This document shows positions 1 to 7,070 of a stretch of 64,000 bases of DNA, piece after piece. A model generated the notes under the pieces. The model was not told the origin of the DNA, ran no database searches, and saw only the letters and a list, made by a program, of their open reading frames with translations. Position 1 is the first letter of the stretch, and the number at the start of each line of letters is the position of its first letter. The translations under genes were made by a program, and so were the position numbers. This stretch comes from an uncultured Pelagibacteraceae bacterium (GTDB taxonomy: Bacteria > Pseudomonadota > Alphaproteobacteria > Pelagibacterales > Pelagibacteraceae), in the NCBI GenBank assembly GCA_902595815.1, contig CACJRL010000001.1:124001-188000 (forward strand), in the 5' to 3' direction.

Positions 1-525
1 TCAGGAAATAACATGTTTACTTACAGTTACTCACATGATTCAGGTGTAACATTAACAGCAGCTTACATTAATGCATCTGCTGCAGTATCTGATGTTTCAT
101 ACTCAGACTTCGGTATCGAGTACACTGGTATGGAAGGTTTAACAATTGGTTATGCACAAGGTGATGTAGAAGCTACTACAAATACTAAAAGTGATGAAAA
201 CACAATGTATGCTAAGTATGCAATGGGTGGAATCACTGTAGGTATACAGGTTTCAGAAGCTGATTTTGAAACTGGAACTGACTATGAGTCAACTAGCATG
301 GGTATATCATACCAAGTTAATGATGACTTATCAGTTTCTTATGGTGCACAAGACATGGAAGCAGTTGGATCATCAAACCCAGATCAAGAAACATCTGCGG
401 TTTCTGTTTCTTACACAATGGGATCATTAAGCATTGGAGCATCAGTGCATAATGGTGATAGCATTGGTAACACTGCAGGAAATGACAGAGAAGCATACAA
501 CCTATCATTAGGTTTTGCATTCTAA
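1..525 (+). CDS. outer-membrane porin, C-terminal part (5' truncated by window edge)
   Basis: The reading frame is already open at base 1, so the gene begins upstream of the window and the ATG at base 13 is internal. About 174 codons are visible. They show alternating polar and hydrophobic residues with many Ser, Thr, Gly and Tyr and short amphipathic strands ending in Gly-Phe-Ala-Phe. A terminal aromatic residue is the usual outer-membrane assembly signal recognised by BamA. Strand segments such as MYAKYAMGGITVGIQVSEA and TSMGISYQVNDDLSVSYGAQ fit a general diffusion porin of the Gram-negative type. A strong terminator follows directly, as expected for a highly expressed envelope protein. The porin class is confident; substrate preference cannot be read. 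Confidence 0.82.
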   Translation, partial: SGNNMFTYSYSHDSGVTLTAAYINASAAVSDVSYSDFGIEYTGMEGLTIGYAQGDVEATTNTKSDENTMYAKYAMGGITVGIQVSEADFETGTDYESTSMGISYQVNDDLSVSYGAQDMEAVGSSNPDQETSAVSVSYTMGSLSIGASVHNGDSIGNTAGNDREAYNLSLGFAF

Positions 526-545
526 GTTATTTTAATAAAGAATAT

Positions 546-577
546 AAAAAGGGCCCCTTTTTTGGGGCCTTTTTTTT
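546..577. terminator. bidirectional Rho-independent terminator between porin and thiE-like gene
   Basis: The stem is GGCCCC (552-557) paired with GGGGCC (564-569) around a six-T loop. It is extended by an A-run (546-550) facing a T-run (570-577). The T-run serves the porin, and the complementary A-run gives a U-tract for the opposite strand. The stop codon of the minus-strand gene (576-578) lies inside this T-run. Confidence 0.9.
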
Positions 578-1103
578 ACTCAAAATAACTAATTCCACTA
601 AAACCAAAGCTGTTTGTTAGCATTATTTTTTTCAAGTTTTTCTTTGATATTCCACCAAGGCAAACAATTTTTTTTTTTGTTAAATAACTTAAACTATTAA
701 ATCTATACAGTCCTAAATAGTTTTTATTCTTCTTAAATAACGAAGATAAAAATAATATATCTACCTTTTGAAGTTCTTTAATATTTATTTGTTTTTTATT
801 ATGTGCAGATCCTAAAATTTTGAATTTTTTAGGTATCTTGTAAGAAAGGTGTCTAAAATTAATATTAAAAGATGGAATATAGGCACCGTCCAGGCCCAAT
901 TTTAGAGCTAACTTAAAATTATTTGATAAAAAGAATTTTATTTTTTTATTTCTACAATAATATCTGATTTTGATTATCTCATTTATATTATTTTTATTTT
1001 CATAATTTCTATAAATAATGGCTGTATTATTTGGTATTTTATCAATATTATTTTTTTTAAATTTATTTATAAAATAAAATTTACTAAGATAATTTATATG
1101 CAT
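576..1103 (-). CDS. thiamine-phosphate synthase/TenI superfamily protein (ThiE-like)
   Basis: A 175-residue protein. The pattern KFFLSNNFKLALKLGLDGAY, then GSAHN, then KVDILFLSSLF, then VCLGGIS and a final GFSGISYF follows the alternating strands and phosphate-binding Gly turns of the ThiE/TenI TIM barrel. It is shorter than typical ThiE (about 200-210) and the usual pyrimidine-binding Gln and Lys motifs are not obvious, so it may be a TenI-like or degenerate member rather than an active thiamine-phosphate synthase. The start is set at the ATG whose first codons read Met-His; another ATG lies four codons upstream (1115) but runs deeper into the divergent yggS gene. It stands alone on the minus strand behind the porin terminator. 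Confidence 0.6.
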   Translation of the reverse strand: MHINYLSKFYFINKFKKNNIDKIPNNTAIIYRNYENKNNINEIIKIRYYCRNKKIKFFLSNNFKLALKLGLDGAYIPSFNINFRHLSYKIPKKFKILGSAHNKKQINIKELQKVDILFLSSLFKKNKNYLGLYRFNSLSYLTKKKIVCLGGISKKNLKKIMLTNSFGFSGISYFE

Positions 1104-1751
1104 GAAACTGTTCAAAATCTAATTAACATACAAAATGAACTTAAGCAAAAATTGTCAAATGATAATCAAATTCCAAATATAATAGCCGTCTCAAAAACAT
1201 TTAAAATTAATCATATTAATCATTTAATCGAATTTGGACATTTGCATTATGGAGAAAACAAGGTTCAAGAAGCATTAGAAAAATGGTCAGAAATTAAAGA
1301 AAATAATGATCAGATTAAATTGCATTTAATTGGAAAATTACAATCAAATAAAGTTAAATTTGCTGTAAAACTTTTTGATTACATACATTCTTTAGACAGT
1401 GAAAAATTAGCAAAAAAAATATCAGATATCCAAAATCAAAATAATATTTCAACAAAAATTTTTATTCAGGTCAATATTGGAGATGAAAGTCAAAAATCTG
1501 GAATAAATAAGAAAAATTTAAATAGTTTTTTTAATTACTGCAAAGAATTAAATTTAAATATTATAGGGTTGATGTGTATACCTCCAATCGACAAAGATAG
1601 TAAATTTTTTTTTAGAGAAATGAATGAACTTAAAAACCAATTAAAACTTGAAGATTTAAGTATGGGAATGTCAGCAGATTATATTGAAGCTACTAATTTT
1701 GGATCTACATATTTAAGAATTGGATCTAATATATTTGGAAGCAGATATTAA
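1098..1751 (+). CDS. yggS: YggS/PLPBP family pyridoxal-phosphate homeostasis protein
   Basis: A 217-residue alanine-racemase-like TIM barrel without the second racemase domain. The PLP-lysine sits in IIAVSKTF (Lys33). It is followed by HYGENKVQEALEKW, HLIGKLQSNK, the VNIGDESQKSG segment and the C-terminal SMGMSADYIEA and RIGSNIFG phosphate-binding loops, all hallmarks of YggS/PROSC. The family binds PLP and balances vitamin B6 and amino-acid pools in the cytoplasm. Its first six bases (ATGCAT) are also the first six bases of the divergent thiE-like gene, and its stop overlaps the stop of the convergent L,D-transpeptidase gene by four bases. Confidence 0.92.
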   Translation: MHETVQNLINIQNELKQKLSNDNQIPNIIAVSKTFKINHINHLIEFGHLHYGENKVQEALEKWSEIKENNDQIKLHLIGKLQSNKVKFAVKLFDYIHSLDSEKLAKKISDIQNQNNISTKIFIQVNIGDESQKSGINKKNLNSFFNYCKELNLNIIGLMCIPPIDKDSKFFFREMNELKNQLKLEDLSMGMSADYIEATNFGSTYLRIGSNIFGSRY

Positions 1752-2242
1752 AGTATCTTTATCTTTGTTTTTCCATTTATTAATTTAATGAGTATTAGAA
1801 AGTCTTTCTTAGATAGCCCTATACATCCAGCTGTAGGCTTATAATTTTTAGTTAAATGAATAAAAATAGCACTGCCTTTTGGTATTTTTGGTTTATGCCA
1901 GTTATATTTTATTGGTATAAGAAAATCATATTTATAATCTTTTCGATATAACTTTTCGTGCTTAACTTTGTTTCTTATATTAACCAATTTATTATAATAT
2001 TTTTTATATTTTACATCATTACACCAGCCCATATATTTTTTTATTTCATTACAATTTAACTTAGTTTGAGGTTTAATATTCTTGTCCCTCCTATAATACA
2101 AATCTCCAATACCAAATAATCCTCTAGGGGTTTTTTTGTCTCCTTCTTTCTTGATTTTAGTAAAACCATTCAAACCAACACAACATTTAAAAGAGAAATC
2201 TTCATATAAAAGAGTATATTTATTTTTTATAACAATTGTCAT
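1748..2242 (-). CDS. L,D-transpeptidase (YkuD) family protein
   Basis: A 164-residue protein whose C-terminal half carries the YkuD catalytic signature: a His in AIFIHL (about residue 129), then PTAGCIGLS with the nucleophilic Cys at about residue 140. The family cross-links peptidoglycan through L,D bonds or attaches proteins to it in the periplasm. No clear signal peptide or membrane anchor is visible at the N-terminus (starts MTIVIKNKYTLLYEDF), so export is unproven; it resembles the compact single-domain YkuD proteins of Alphaproteobacteria. It ends in a four-base stop overlap with yggS and starts 13 bases from the divergent winged-helix gene. Confidence 0.8.
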   Translation of the reverse strand: MTIVIKNKYTLLYEDFSFKCCVGLNGFTKIKKEGDKKTPRGLFGIGDLYYRRDKNIKPQTKLNCNEIKKYMGWCNDVKYKKYYNKLVNIRNKVKHEKLYRKDYKYDFLIPIKYNWHKPKIPKGSAIFIHLTKNYKPTAGCIGLSKKDFLILIKLINGKTKIKIL

Positions 2243-2255
2243 ATTCTTAAGTCTT

Positions 2256-2810
2256 ATGAATAAACAAAATTTATTAGTTTATAATTATAATATTTTATAT
2301 GATATTTTATATGAGTTAAAGGATGTCTTAAATTTTGATATAAAAAAAATTTCAAAACAGGATTTAAATAATATTCCCAATAAAACAAACAATCTTGTAA
2401 TATCAAAATCCGATTTAAATATTCAAAATCAAATAAAAATAAGTCAAACGCCAATCGAGTTAAATAAACTATTAGATCAATTAAATATCAACTTTTTAAA
2501 AATAAAAATAGATTTACAAAAAAATATAAAAATAGGAAAATATATACTAAATCTTAATACTAGAAATATTTCTAGCAATGAAAAATCTCTGGCACTTACT
2601 GAAAAAGAAACAGCAATTATTTCTTTTTTAAATAAATCAAAAAAAGCAATTAAAATAGAGGAGTTGCAATCTGAAGTCTGGGGACATAAATCAAAATTAG
2701 AAACTCATACTGTTGAAACACATGTTTATAGATTGAGAAAAAAGATACTTAGACAATTTAAAGATAACAGTTTTATCGGTAGTTCAAAAAAAGGTTATTT
2801 TATATTTTGA
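2256..2810 (+). CDS. winged-helix (OmpR/PhoB-type) DNA-binding protein with degenerate N-terminal domain
   Basis: A 184-residue protein. The last 75 residues form a Trans_reg_C winged helix: LTEKETAIISFL, then IEELQSEVWG, THTVETHVYRLRKKI (recognition helix) and the wing FIGSSKKGYFIF. The first 100 residues are Asn- and Lys-rich and lack the acidic pocket and phospho-Asp of a receiver domain, so it is probably not controlled by phosphorylation. I chose the ATG at 2256 because the frame upstream runs antisense through the transpeptidase gene and looks non-genic. Only 13 bases separate it from that gene. Its TGA overlaps the TTG start of the ArfA-like gene, implying translational coupling. Targets are unknown. 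Confidence 0.75.
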   Translation: MNKQNLLVYNYNILYDILYELKDVLNFDIKKISKQDLNNIPNKTNNLVISKSDLNIQNQIKISQTPIELNKLLDQLNINFLKIKIDLQKNIKIGKYILNLNTRNISSNEKSLALTEKETAIISFLNKSKKAIKIEELQSEVWGHKSKLETHTVETHVYRLRKKILRQFKDNSFIGSSKKGYFIF

Positions 2811-2914
2811 AAAAAAAAAATTATATTGCAAAAGATCTCTTTTCAAAAAAATATAAACCAAAAGTAATCAAACCTAAGAAAGGAAAAGGAAGTTTTAAAA
2901 GAAAGAAAAGATAG
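2807..2914 (+). CDS. arfA: ArfA-like alternative ribosome-rescue factor (35 aa)
   Basis: A 35-codon frame starting at TTG, which overlaps the TGA stop of the winged-helix gene as TTGA. It encodes a strongly basic peptide: Lys-Lys-Lys-Asn-Tyr-Ile-Ala-Lys-Asp-Leu-Phe, then KKYKPKVIKP and KKGKGSFKRKKR at the C-terminus. The segment VIKPKKGKGSFKRK matches the conserved core of ArfA (E. coli: KKGKGSYMRK preceded by a similar RV-basic stretch). ArfA enters stalled ribosomes on non-stop mRNAs and recruits RF2. The hydrophobic tail of full-length E. coli ArfA is absent, so no self-limiting tail is encoded. A run of eleven A bases follows the start. The call rests on motif similarity in a very short peptide. 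Confidence 0.7.
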   Translation: MKKKNYIAKDLFSKKYKPKVIKPKKGKGSFKRKKR

Positions 2915-2915
2915 A

Positions 2916-3527
2916 TTATTTTAAAATATCTATATTAAAGCTTATTACAATTCGGTCTTTATCCGAAAGGTTCATCCCAACAGAATGAGGCAAGTAAGCT
3001 GGAAACAGTAATAAATCTCCTTCCTCTGGTTTTATGTGTACAATATTTTGGTTGAATTGAGTTTTATTATCACTTACTGGTATTCTTTCTCTTGCAACTG
3101 AATTAGGGTTTGTAACTATAAAAGATCCACAATTTTCGGGCGCCTTCACATAGTATGCTGCACTTAAATAATTATTTGGATGTGTATGTTCTAAATTAAA
3201 ATTGTTTTTTTTATTAATTATTGCCCACATCTCAGTTAAACTTACTTTACCCGGTGTATATCTCCATCCATATTCTTTAAATGTATCTGCTACATATGAT
3301 TGAATTTCCATAAAAAAATTAAATGGAGGTTTATCCTTTTCTTTTAAATTAAATGGTTTTGAGTGCCATCCTCCTCGGTTTGATCTTGCCAAACCCTCTT
3401 TATCATTCTCATAAAGATCATATATGTATTTTGATAAATCTTCGTTGTGAGTTTTATAGTTTTTAACTTTGTATTGAAAAATCGGTTGTGGAAAATATTT
3501 TAAGACTTTTTTTCCATCAAGGTTCAT
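2916..3527 (-). CDS. 2-oxoglutarate/Fe(II)-dependent dioxygenase superfamily protein
   Basis: A 203-residue protein with a double-stranded beta-helix iron site: His in LEHTHPNNYLSAAYYVKAP, a second His in LFPAYLPHSVGMN, and the 2-oxoglutarate-binding Arg in DRIVISFNI. GDLLLFPAYLPHSV and the overall layout match the conserved bacterial family often annotated as putative 2OG-Fe(II) oxygenase (TIGR02466 type). The substrate is not known. It is the last gene of the minus-strand run that begins at grpE, two bases after the pfkB-family stop. Its stop codon lies one base from the end of the ArfA-like gene. Confidence 0.8.
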   Translation of the reverse strand: MNLDGKKVLKYFPQPIFQYKVKNYKTHNEDLSKYIYDLYENDKEGLARSNRGGWHSKPFNLKEKDKPPFNFFMEIQSYVADTFKEYGWRYTPGKVSLTEMWAIINKKNNFNLEHTHPNNYLSAAYYVKAPENCGSFIVTNPNSVARERIPVSDNKTQFNQNIVHIKPEEGDLLLFPAYLPHSVGMNLSDKDRIVISFNIDILK

Positions 3528-3529
3528 AA

Positions 3530-4459
3530 TTATAATCTTGCTCCTATCTGTTGAATTATCTTTGATGACATTTCTCTTCCTTTATTAAGACTTTCTTGGG
3601 TACCCAAATTATTTAAATTTCCATGTAAAAAACCTGCAGCAAATAAATCTCCAGCACCCGTAAGATCTTTAATATTTAAATTTTTTTCAATTCCGTTCTC
3701 AATGACTTCATCCCCGTTAATTGATACAGCGCCTTTTTCTCCTCTAGTTATTATAAGTAGTTTTTTCAAATTTTTTCCAAAATTAATCACATCACTGAAA
3801 TCTTTAGCATCAATCAATGACATCATTTCTTGTTCATTCGCAAATGTAATATCTAACTTATTTTTGACTAGATCTAAAAAATGTGGTTTATGTCTATCCA
3901 CACAAAATTGATCTGACAGGGACATAGCAACTCTTTTTGAGTTTTTAATGGCTTTTTCAAATGCTTTTTTTGGATCACCTTCGTCCCACAGGTAACCCTC
4001 TAAAAATATCATCTCAGAGCTCTTAACAATGTTAGCATCTACATCGTTTTCATTAATTTTTCCTGCTGTTCCTAGAAATGTGCACATTGTTCTTTCTGAG
4101 TCTGGAGTTACTAAAATTAAACATGTTCCAGTTGGTAATTCTTCTTTCTTCTTCGTATAAAAGTATTCAACATTTTCTGATTTTAGACCATCTTCATATT
4201 TGCTACCTAGCTCATCATCACTCACTTTTCCAATAAAACCAGTCTTGTTTCCAAGTTGAGATAATCCAACAATTGAATTTGCTACCGAACCACCCGAAAT
4301 AGTTTTTTCAATTTTTAGATGTGACAACATTGATTTAAATTCCTTGTCATCAAAAATAAGCTTCATCGTGCCTTTTGTTAAGTTATTTTGATTTATGAAG
4401 TTTTCATCAACTTTACAAATTACATCTACGATTGCATTTCCTATTCCTAAAATTTTCAT
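3530..4459 (-). CDS. PfkB-family carbohydrate/nucleoside kinase (adenosine-kinase-like)
   Basis: A 309-residue ribokinase-fold protein. The N-terminus has KILGIGNAIVDVICKVDE, followed by the GGSVANSIVGLSQLG substrate-site motif and GFIGKVSDDELG. Near the C-terminus is LTGAGDLFAAGFLHG, with the catalytic Asp and anion hole. The GGSVAN-first arrangement and the PTGTCLILVTPDSERTM segment resemble adenosine-kinase-like members, but inosine or sugar specificity cannot be excluded. The ATG at 4459 gives the canonical N-terminus one base after the nth stop; upstream extension would run into nth. It is cytoplasmic and co-directional with dapB and nth. Confidence 0.85.
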   Translation of the reverse strand: MKILGIGNAIVDVICKVDENFINQNNLTKGTMKLIFDDKEFKSMLSHLKIEKTISGGSVANSIVGLSQLGNKTGFIGKVSDDELGSKYEDGLKSENVEYFYTKKKEELPTGTCLILVTPDSERTMCTFLGTAGKINENDVDANIVKSSEMIFLEGYLWDEGDPKKAFEKAIKNSKRVAMSLSDQFCVDRHKPHFLDLVKNKLDITFANEQEMMSLIDAKDFSDVINFGKNLKKLLIITRGEKGAVSINGDEVIENGIEKNLNIKDLTGAGDLFAAGFLHGNLNNLGTQESLNKGREMSSKIIQQIGARL

Positions 4460-4460
4460 G

Positions 4461-5114
4461 TTATGCTTTTTTTGTTTTAATTGGTTTTTTTCTTTTAGGA
4501 TAACAAGAAGTACAAATTTTACAAGAAATACCGTAACACTCTCTTGCTTTACAATATTCTCTACCATAATAAATTATTTGAAGATGGAGTTTATTCCAAT
4601 ATTTTTTTGGAAATAAACGCTTCAAATCTTCTTCTGTTTGAACAACATTTTTTCCATTAGTTAAACCCCATCTTTGAGCTAGTCTATGTATGTGTGTATC
4701 AATTGGAAATGCAGGATACCCAAAACCTTGAGACATAACTACACTAGCTGTTTTGTGTCCTACTCCAGGTAGTTCTTCTAACTCCTTAAAAGTTTTCGGA
4801 ACTCTACCATTATATTTTTCCACTAAAGTCTTTGAAAGATTATAAACACTCTTCGCTTTAATTCTAAAAATACCTATACTTCTAATCAGTTTTTCTATTT
4901 TTTTTCTCCCAAGCTTAACAAAATGCTCAGGTTTATTGTATTTGGGATAAATATTTTTTGTAACATTATTAACATTTACATCTGTACATTGAGCTGAAAG
5001 TAGTACTGATATTAAAAGTGTAAATATATTTCTATGCTTTAATGGTATAGGTGTTGTCGGATAAGTTTTATTAAGAATCTTTAAAACTATTTTGGCTCTC
5101 TGTACTTCATTCAT
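4461..5114 (-). CDS. nth: endonuclease III (DNA glycosylase/AP lyase)
   Basis: A 217-residue base-excision-repair enzyme that removes oxidised pyrimidines. The helix-hairpin-helix with catalytic Lys reads LPGVGHKTASVV, and the catalytic Asp lies in FPIDTHIHRLAQRWGL. A C-terminal Cys cluster is present (Cys188, 193, 198, 201, 204), but the spacing differs from the classical C-X6-C-X2-C-X5-C [4Fe-4S] loop: the second canonical position is Gly and two extra Cys appear. The start overlaps the dapB stop by one base (TAATG), so the two are probably translationally coupled. The basic tail PKRKKPIKTKKA is typical of nucleic-acid-binding proteins. Confidence 0.95.
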   Translation of the reverse strand: MNEVQRAKIVLKILNKTYPTTPIPLKHRNIFTLLISVLLSAQCTDVNVNNVTKNIYPKYNKPEHFVKLGRKKIEKLIRSIGIFRIKAKSVYNLSKTLVEKYNGRVPKTFKELEELPGVGHKTASVVMSQGFGYPAFPIDTHIHRLAQRWGLTNGKNVVQTEEDLKRLFPKKYWNKLHLQIIYYGREYCKARECYGISCKICTSCYPKRKKPIKTKKA

Positions 5115-5890
5115 TATTTGAAATTCAGAAGATTTCTCATTGAATAAAGGCCTGGTTTTTTATTTATTAGCCATTTAGCAGCAGTTATTGCTCCTTCTGA
5201 ATATAAAGCTCTATCGAAAGCCTCATGGTTTAGTTTTATAATTTCTTTACCGCTTGAAAAAGTTACTTCGTGTTCACCTATAATCTCACCTTTTCTAATT
5301 GAATTGAAATTAATTTTTTTTCCGTAAGGAAATTTTTTCTTATTTAAGTATTTTTTTCCCATCATTTTGTAAAAGTCTTTGTTTTTTCCAACAGCAATTC
5401 CCTTTCCAAGCATTAAAGCTGTTCCAGAAGGATGATCTTTCTTGTGTTTGTGATGAACTTCAAAAACTTTACTTAAATAATTACTGCCCAGTGATGCGGA
5501 TGTGATTTCAGTCAGGTACATAAGCAAATTAATACCAAGACTCATATTTCCAGCTTTTAAAATTGGAATTTTTTTCGAAAACTTCTTTATTAAATCCTCT
5601 TCTTTTTTTGTAAAACCTGTTGTTCCAATTACTACTTTTTTCTTTAATTTTGAGGCTATTTTTAAAACTTCGAATGTACATTTTGGTATTGTAAAATCTA
5701 TAATTACATTTGCTTTGCCAAGAGCTTTTTCAGTATTTAATTCAGGTCTAATCCCATTAATTTTTTTATTAATGGATCTATTTTCAGTAAGAGAAACCAA
5801 TTTAGTTGACTTGTCTTTAATAGCAGATTTTATGAGCTGTTGGCCCATTCTTCCCATGCAACCTGTTATGGCTATATTAATTTTACCCAT
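5114..5890 (-). CDS. dapB: 4-hydroxy-tetrahydrodipicolinate reductase
   Basis: A 258-residue enzyme of the diaminopimelate/lysine pathway, reducing hydroxy-tetrahydrodipicolinate with NAD(P)H. The Rossmann motif is ITGCMGRMGQQL at the N-terminus, the cofactor loop is VVIGTTGFTKKE, and the catalytic signature is EVHHKHKKDHPSGTALMLGKG with its His and Lys. The length is normal for the family (about 260-270). It lies 27 bases downstream of dnaJ and overlaps nth. lysA, the last enzyme of the same pathway, is elsewhere in this window (50605-51819). Confidence 0.97.
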   Translation of the reverse strand: MGKINIAITGCMGRMGQQLIKSAIKDKSTKLVSLTENRSINKKINGIRPELNTEKALGKANVIIDFTIPKCTFEVLKIASKLKKKVVIGTTGFTKKEEDLIKKFSKKIPILKAGNMSLGINLLMYLTEITSASLGSNYLSKVFEVHHKHKKDHPSGTALMLGKGIAVGKNKDFYKMMGKKYLNKKKFPYGKKINFNSIRKGEIIGEHEVTFSSGKEIIKLNHEAFDRALYSEGAITAAKWLINKKPGLYSMRNLLNFK

Positions 5891-5917
5891 TATAAGAATT
5901 TAGATTAGCACTATTGA

Positions 5918-7042
5918 TTAGTTTTTCCAGAAACTTTTAGCCTTTTGAAAGAACTTTTTAATACTTGGATTAGATTTTTCATTTTCAATTTCTCTAAATT
6001 TTTCTAGTAATTCTTTCTGCTCTTTATTTAGAGATATTGGTACTTCCGTTGTTACTTGAACATAAAGGTCTCCAAAATCATTACCCCTCATGTAAGGCAT
6101 TCCTTTTCCCCTCAATCTAAATTGTTTTCCACTTTGAGTTCCTGCTGGAATTTTTATTTTAGCTTTACCACCGTCAATTGTTGGAATTTCAATTGAGGTA
6201 CCAAGAGCAGCATCTGCGATAGAAACTGGACATTCAAAAAATAAGTTTTCATCGGACCTTTTAAATAAGTCATGCGAGTTAACATTAATGAATAAATACA
6301 AATCACCGCTACTGCCACCTCTTGACCCAGCTTCACCTTTACCTGAAAGTCTTATTCTTGTTCCATCATCAACACCTTTTGGAATAGTAACTGATAATCT
6401 TTTTGAAGACTGTTTTTTACCCTGTCCATTACAACTAGAGCAAGGATGAGTAATTTCCTCTCCCGCACCAGCACATTGAGGACATGTTTGTTGGACTGTA
6501 AAAAAGCCTTGGCTAGATCTTACTTGACCATGACCACCACACATCGAGCATGCTCCAGCTTGATGCCCAGGTTTTGATCCTGAACCACTACAAGTGTCAC
6601 ATTTTTCAGATGTAGAAAATTTTATGTCTTGTTTCTTTCCAGAAAAAGCCTCCTCCAAAGATATAGATAAATCATATCTTAAATCTGAACCTCTATTATT
6701 TGACCTTCTTGATCTACGGCCTCCACCAAAGCCTTCACCAAAAAAGTCTTCAAAAATATCAGAGAAATGATTAGAAAAGTCAAAATTTCCAAATCCACCT
6801 CTTCCACCACCTCCATTTTCAAAGGCAGCATGACCAAAGTTATCATAATTTTGTTTTCTCTCTGAATTAGATAGAACGTGGTAAGCTTCTGATGCTTCTT
6901 TAAACTTTTCCTCAGCTCCTTTATCACCCTTATTTTTATCAGGATGAAATTTAACTGCGAGTTTCCTGTAAGCTGATTTTATTTGGTCTGCTGAAGCGTT
7001 TTTATTTACACCTAAAACTTCGTAATAATCTCTTTTTGCCAT
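5918..7042 (-). CDS. dnaJ: chaperone DnaJ (Hsp40)
   Basis: A 374-residue class I J-protein, the DnaK co-chaperone. The J domain (residues 1-70) contains the HPD motif in [10 protein letters not shown]. It is followed by a Gly/Phe-rich linker ([17 protein letters not shown]), four CXXCXGXG zinc motifs ([32 protein letters not shown]) and the C-terminal substrate-binding domains, so it is complete. It starts 28 bases after dnaK, consistent with a grpE-dnaK-dnaJ heat-shock operon. Having grpE immediately before dnaK is not universal in Alphaproteobacteria. Confidence 0.98.
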   Translation of the reverse strand: MAKRDYYEVLGVNKNASADQIKSAYRKLAVKFHPDKNKGDKGAEEKFKEASEAYHVLSNSERKQNYDNFGHAAFENGGGGRGGFGNFDFSNHFSDIFEDFFGEGFGGGRRSRRSNNRGSDLRYDLSISLEEAFSGKKQDIKFSTSEKCDTCSGSGSKPGHQAGACSMCGGHGQVRSSQGFFTVQQTCPQCAGAGEEITHPCSSCNGQGKKQSSKRLSVTIPKGVDDGTRIRLSGKGEAGSRGGSSGDLYLFINVNSHDLFKRSDENLFFECPVSIADAALGTSIEIPTIDGGKAKIKIPAGTQSGKQFRLRGKGMPYMRGNDFGDLYVQVTTEVPISLNKEQKELLEKFREIENEKSNPSIKKFFQKAKSFWKN

Positions 7043-7070
7043 AACATGTTATAGACAAACAGTTGTTTTG

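Noticed and set aside
2136-2255. N-terminal extension of the winged-helix protein
   Set aside because: It runs antisense through the L,D-transpeptidase gene. The ATG at 2256 fits the gap between the two genes.
4460-4567. N-terminal extension of the PfkB-family kinase
   Set aside because: It lies inside nth in another frame. MKILGIGNAIVD at 4459 is the standard kinase start.
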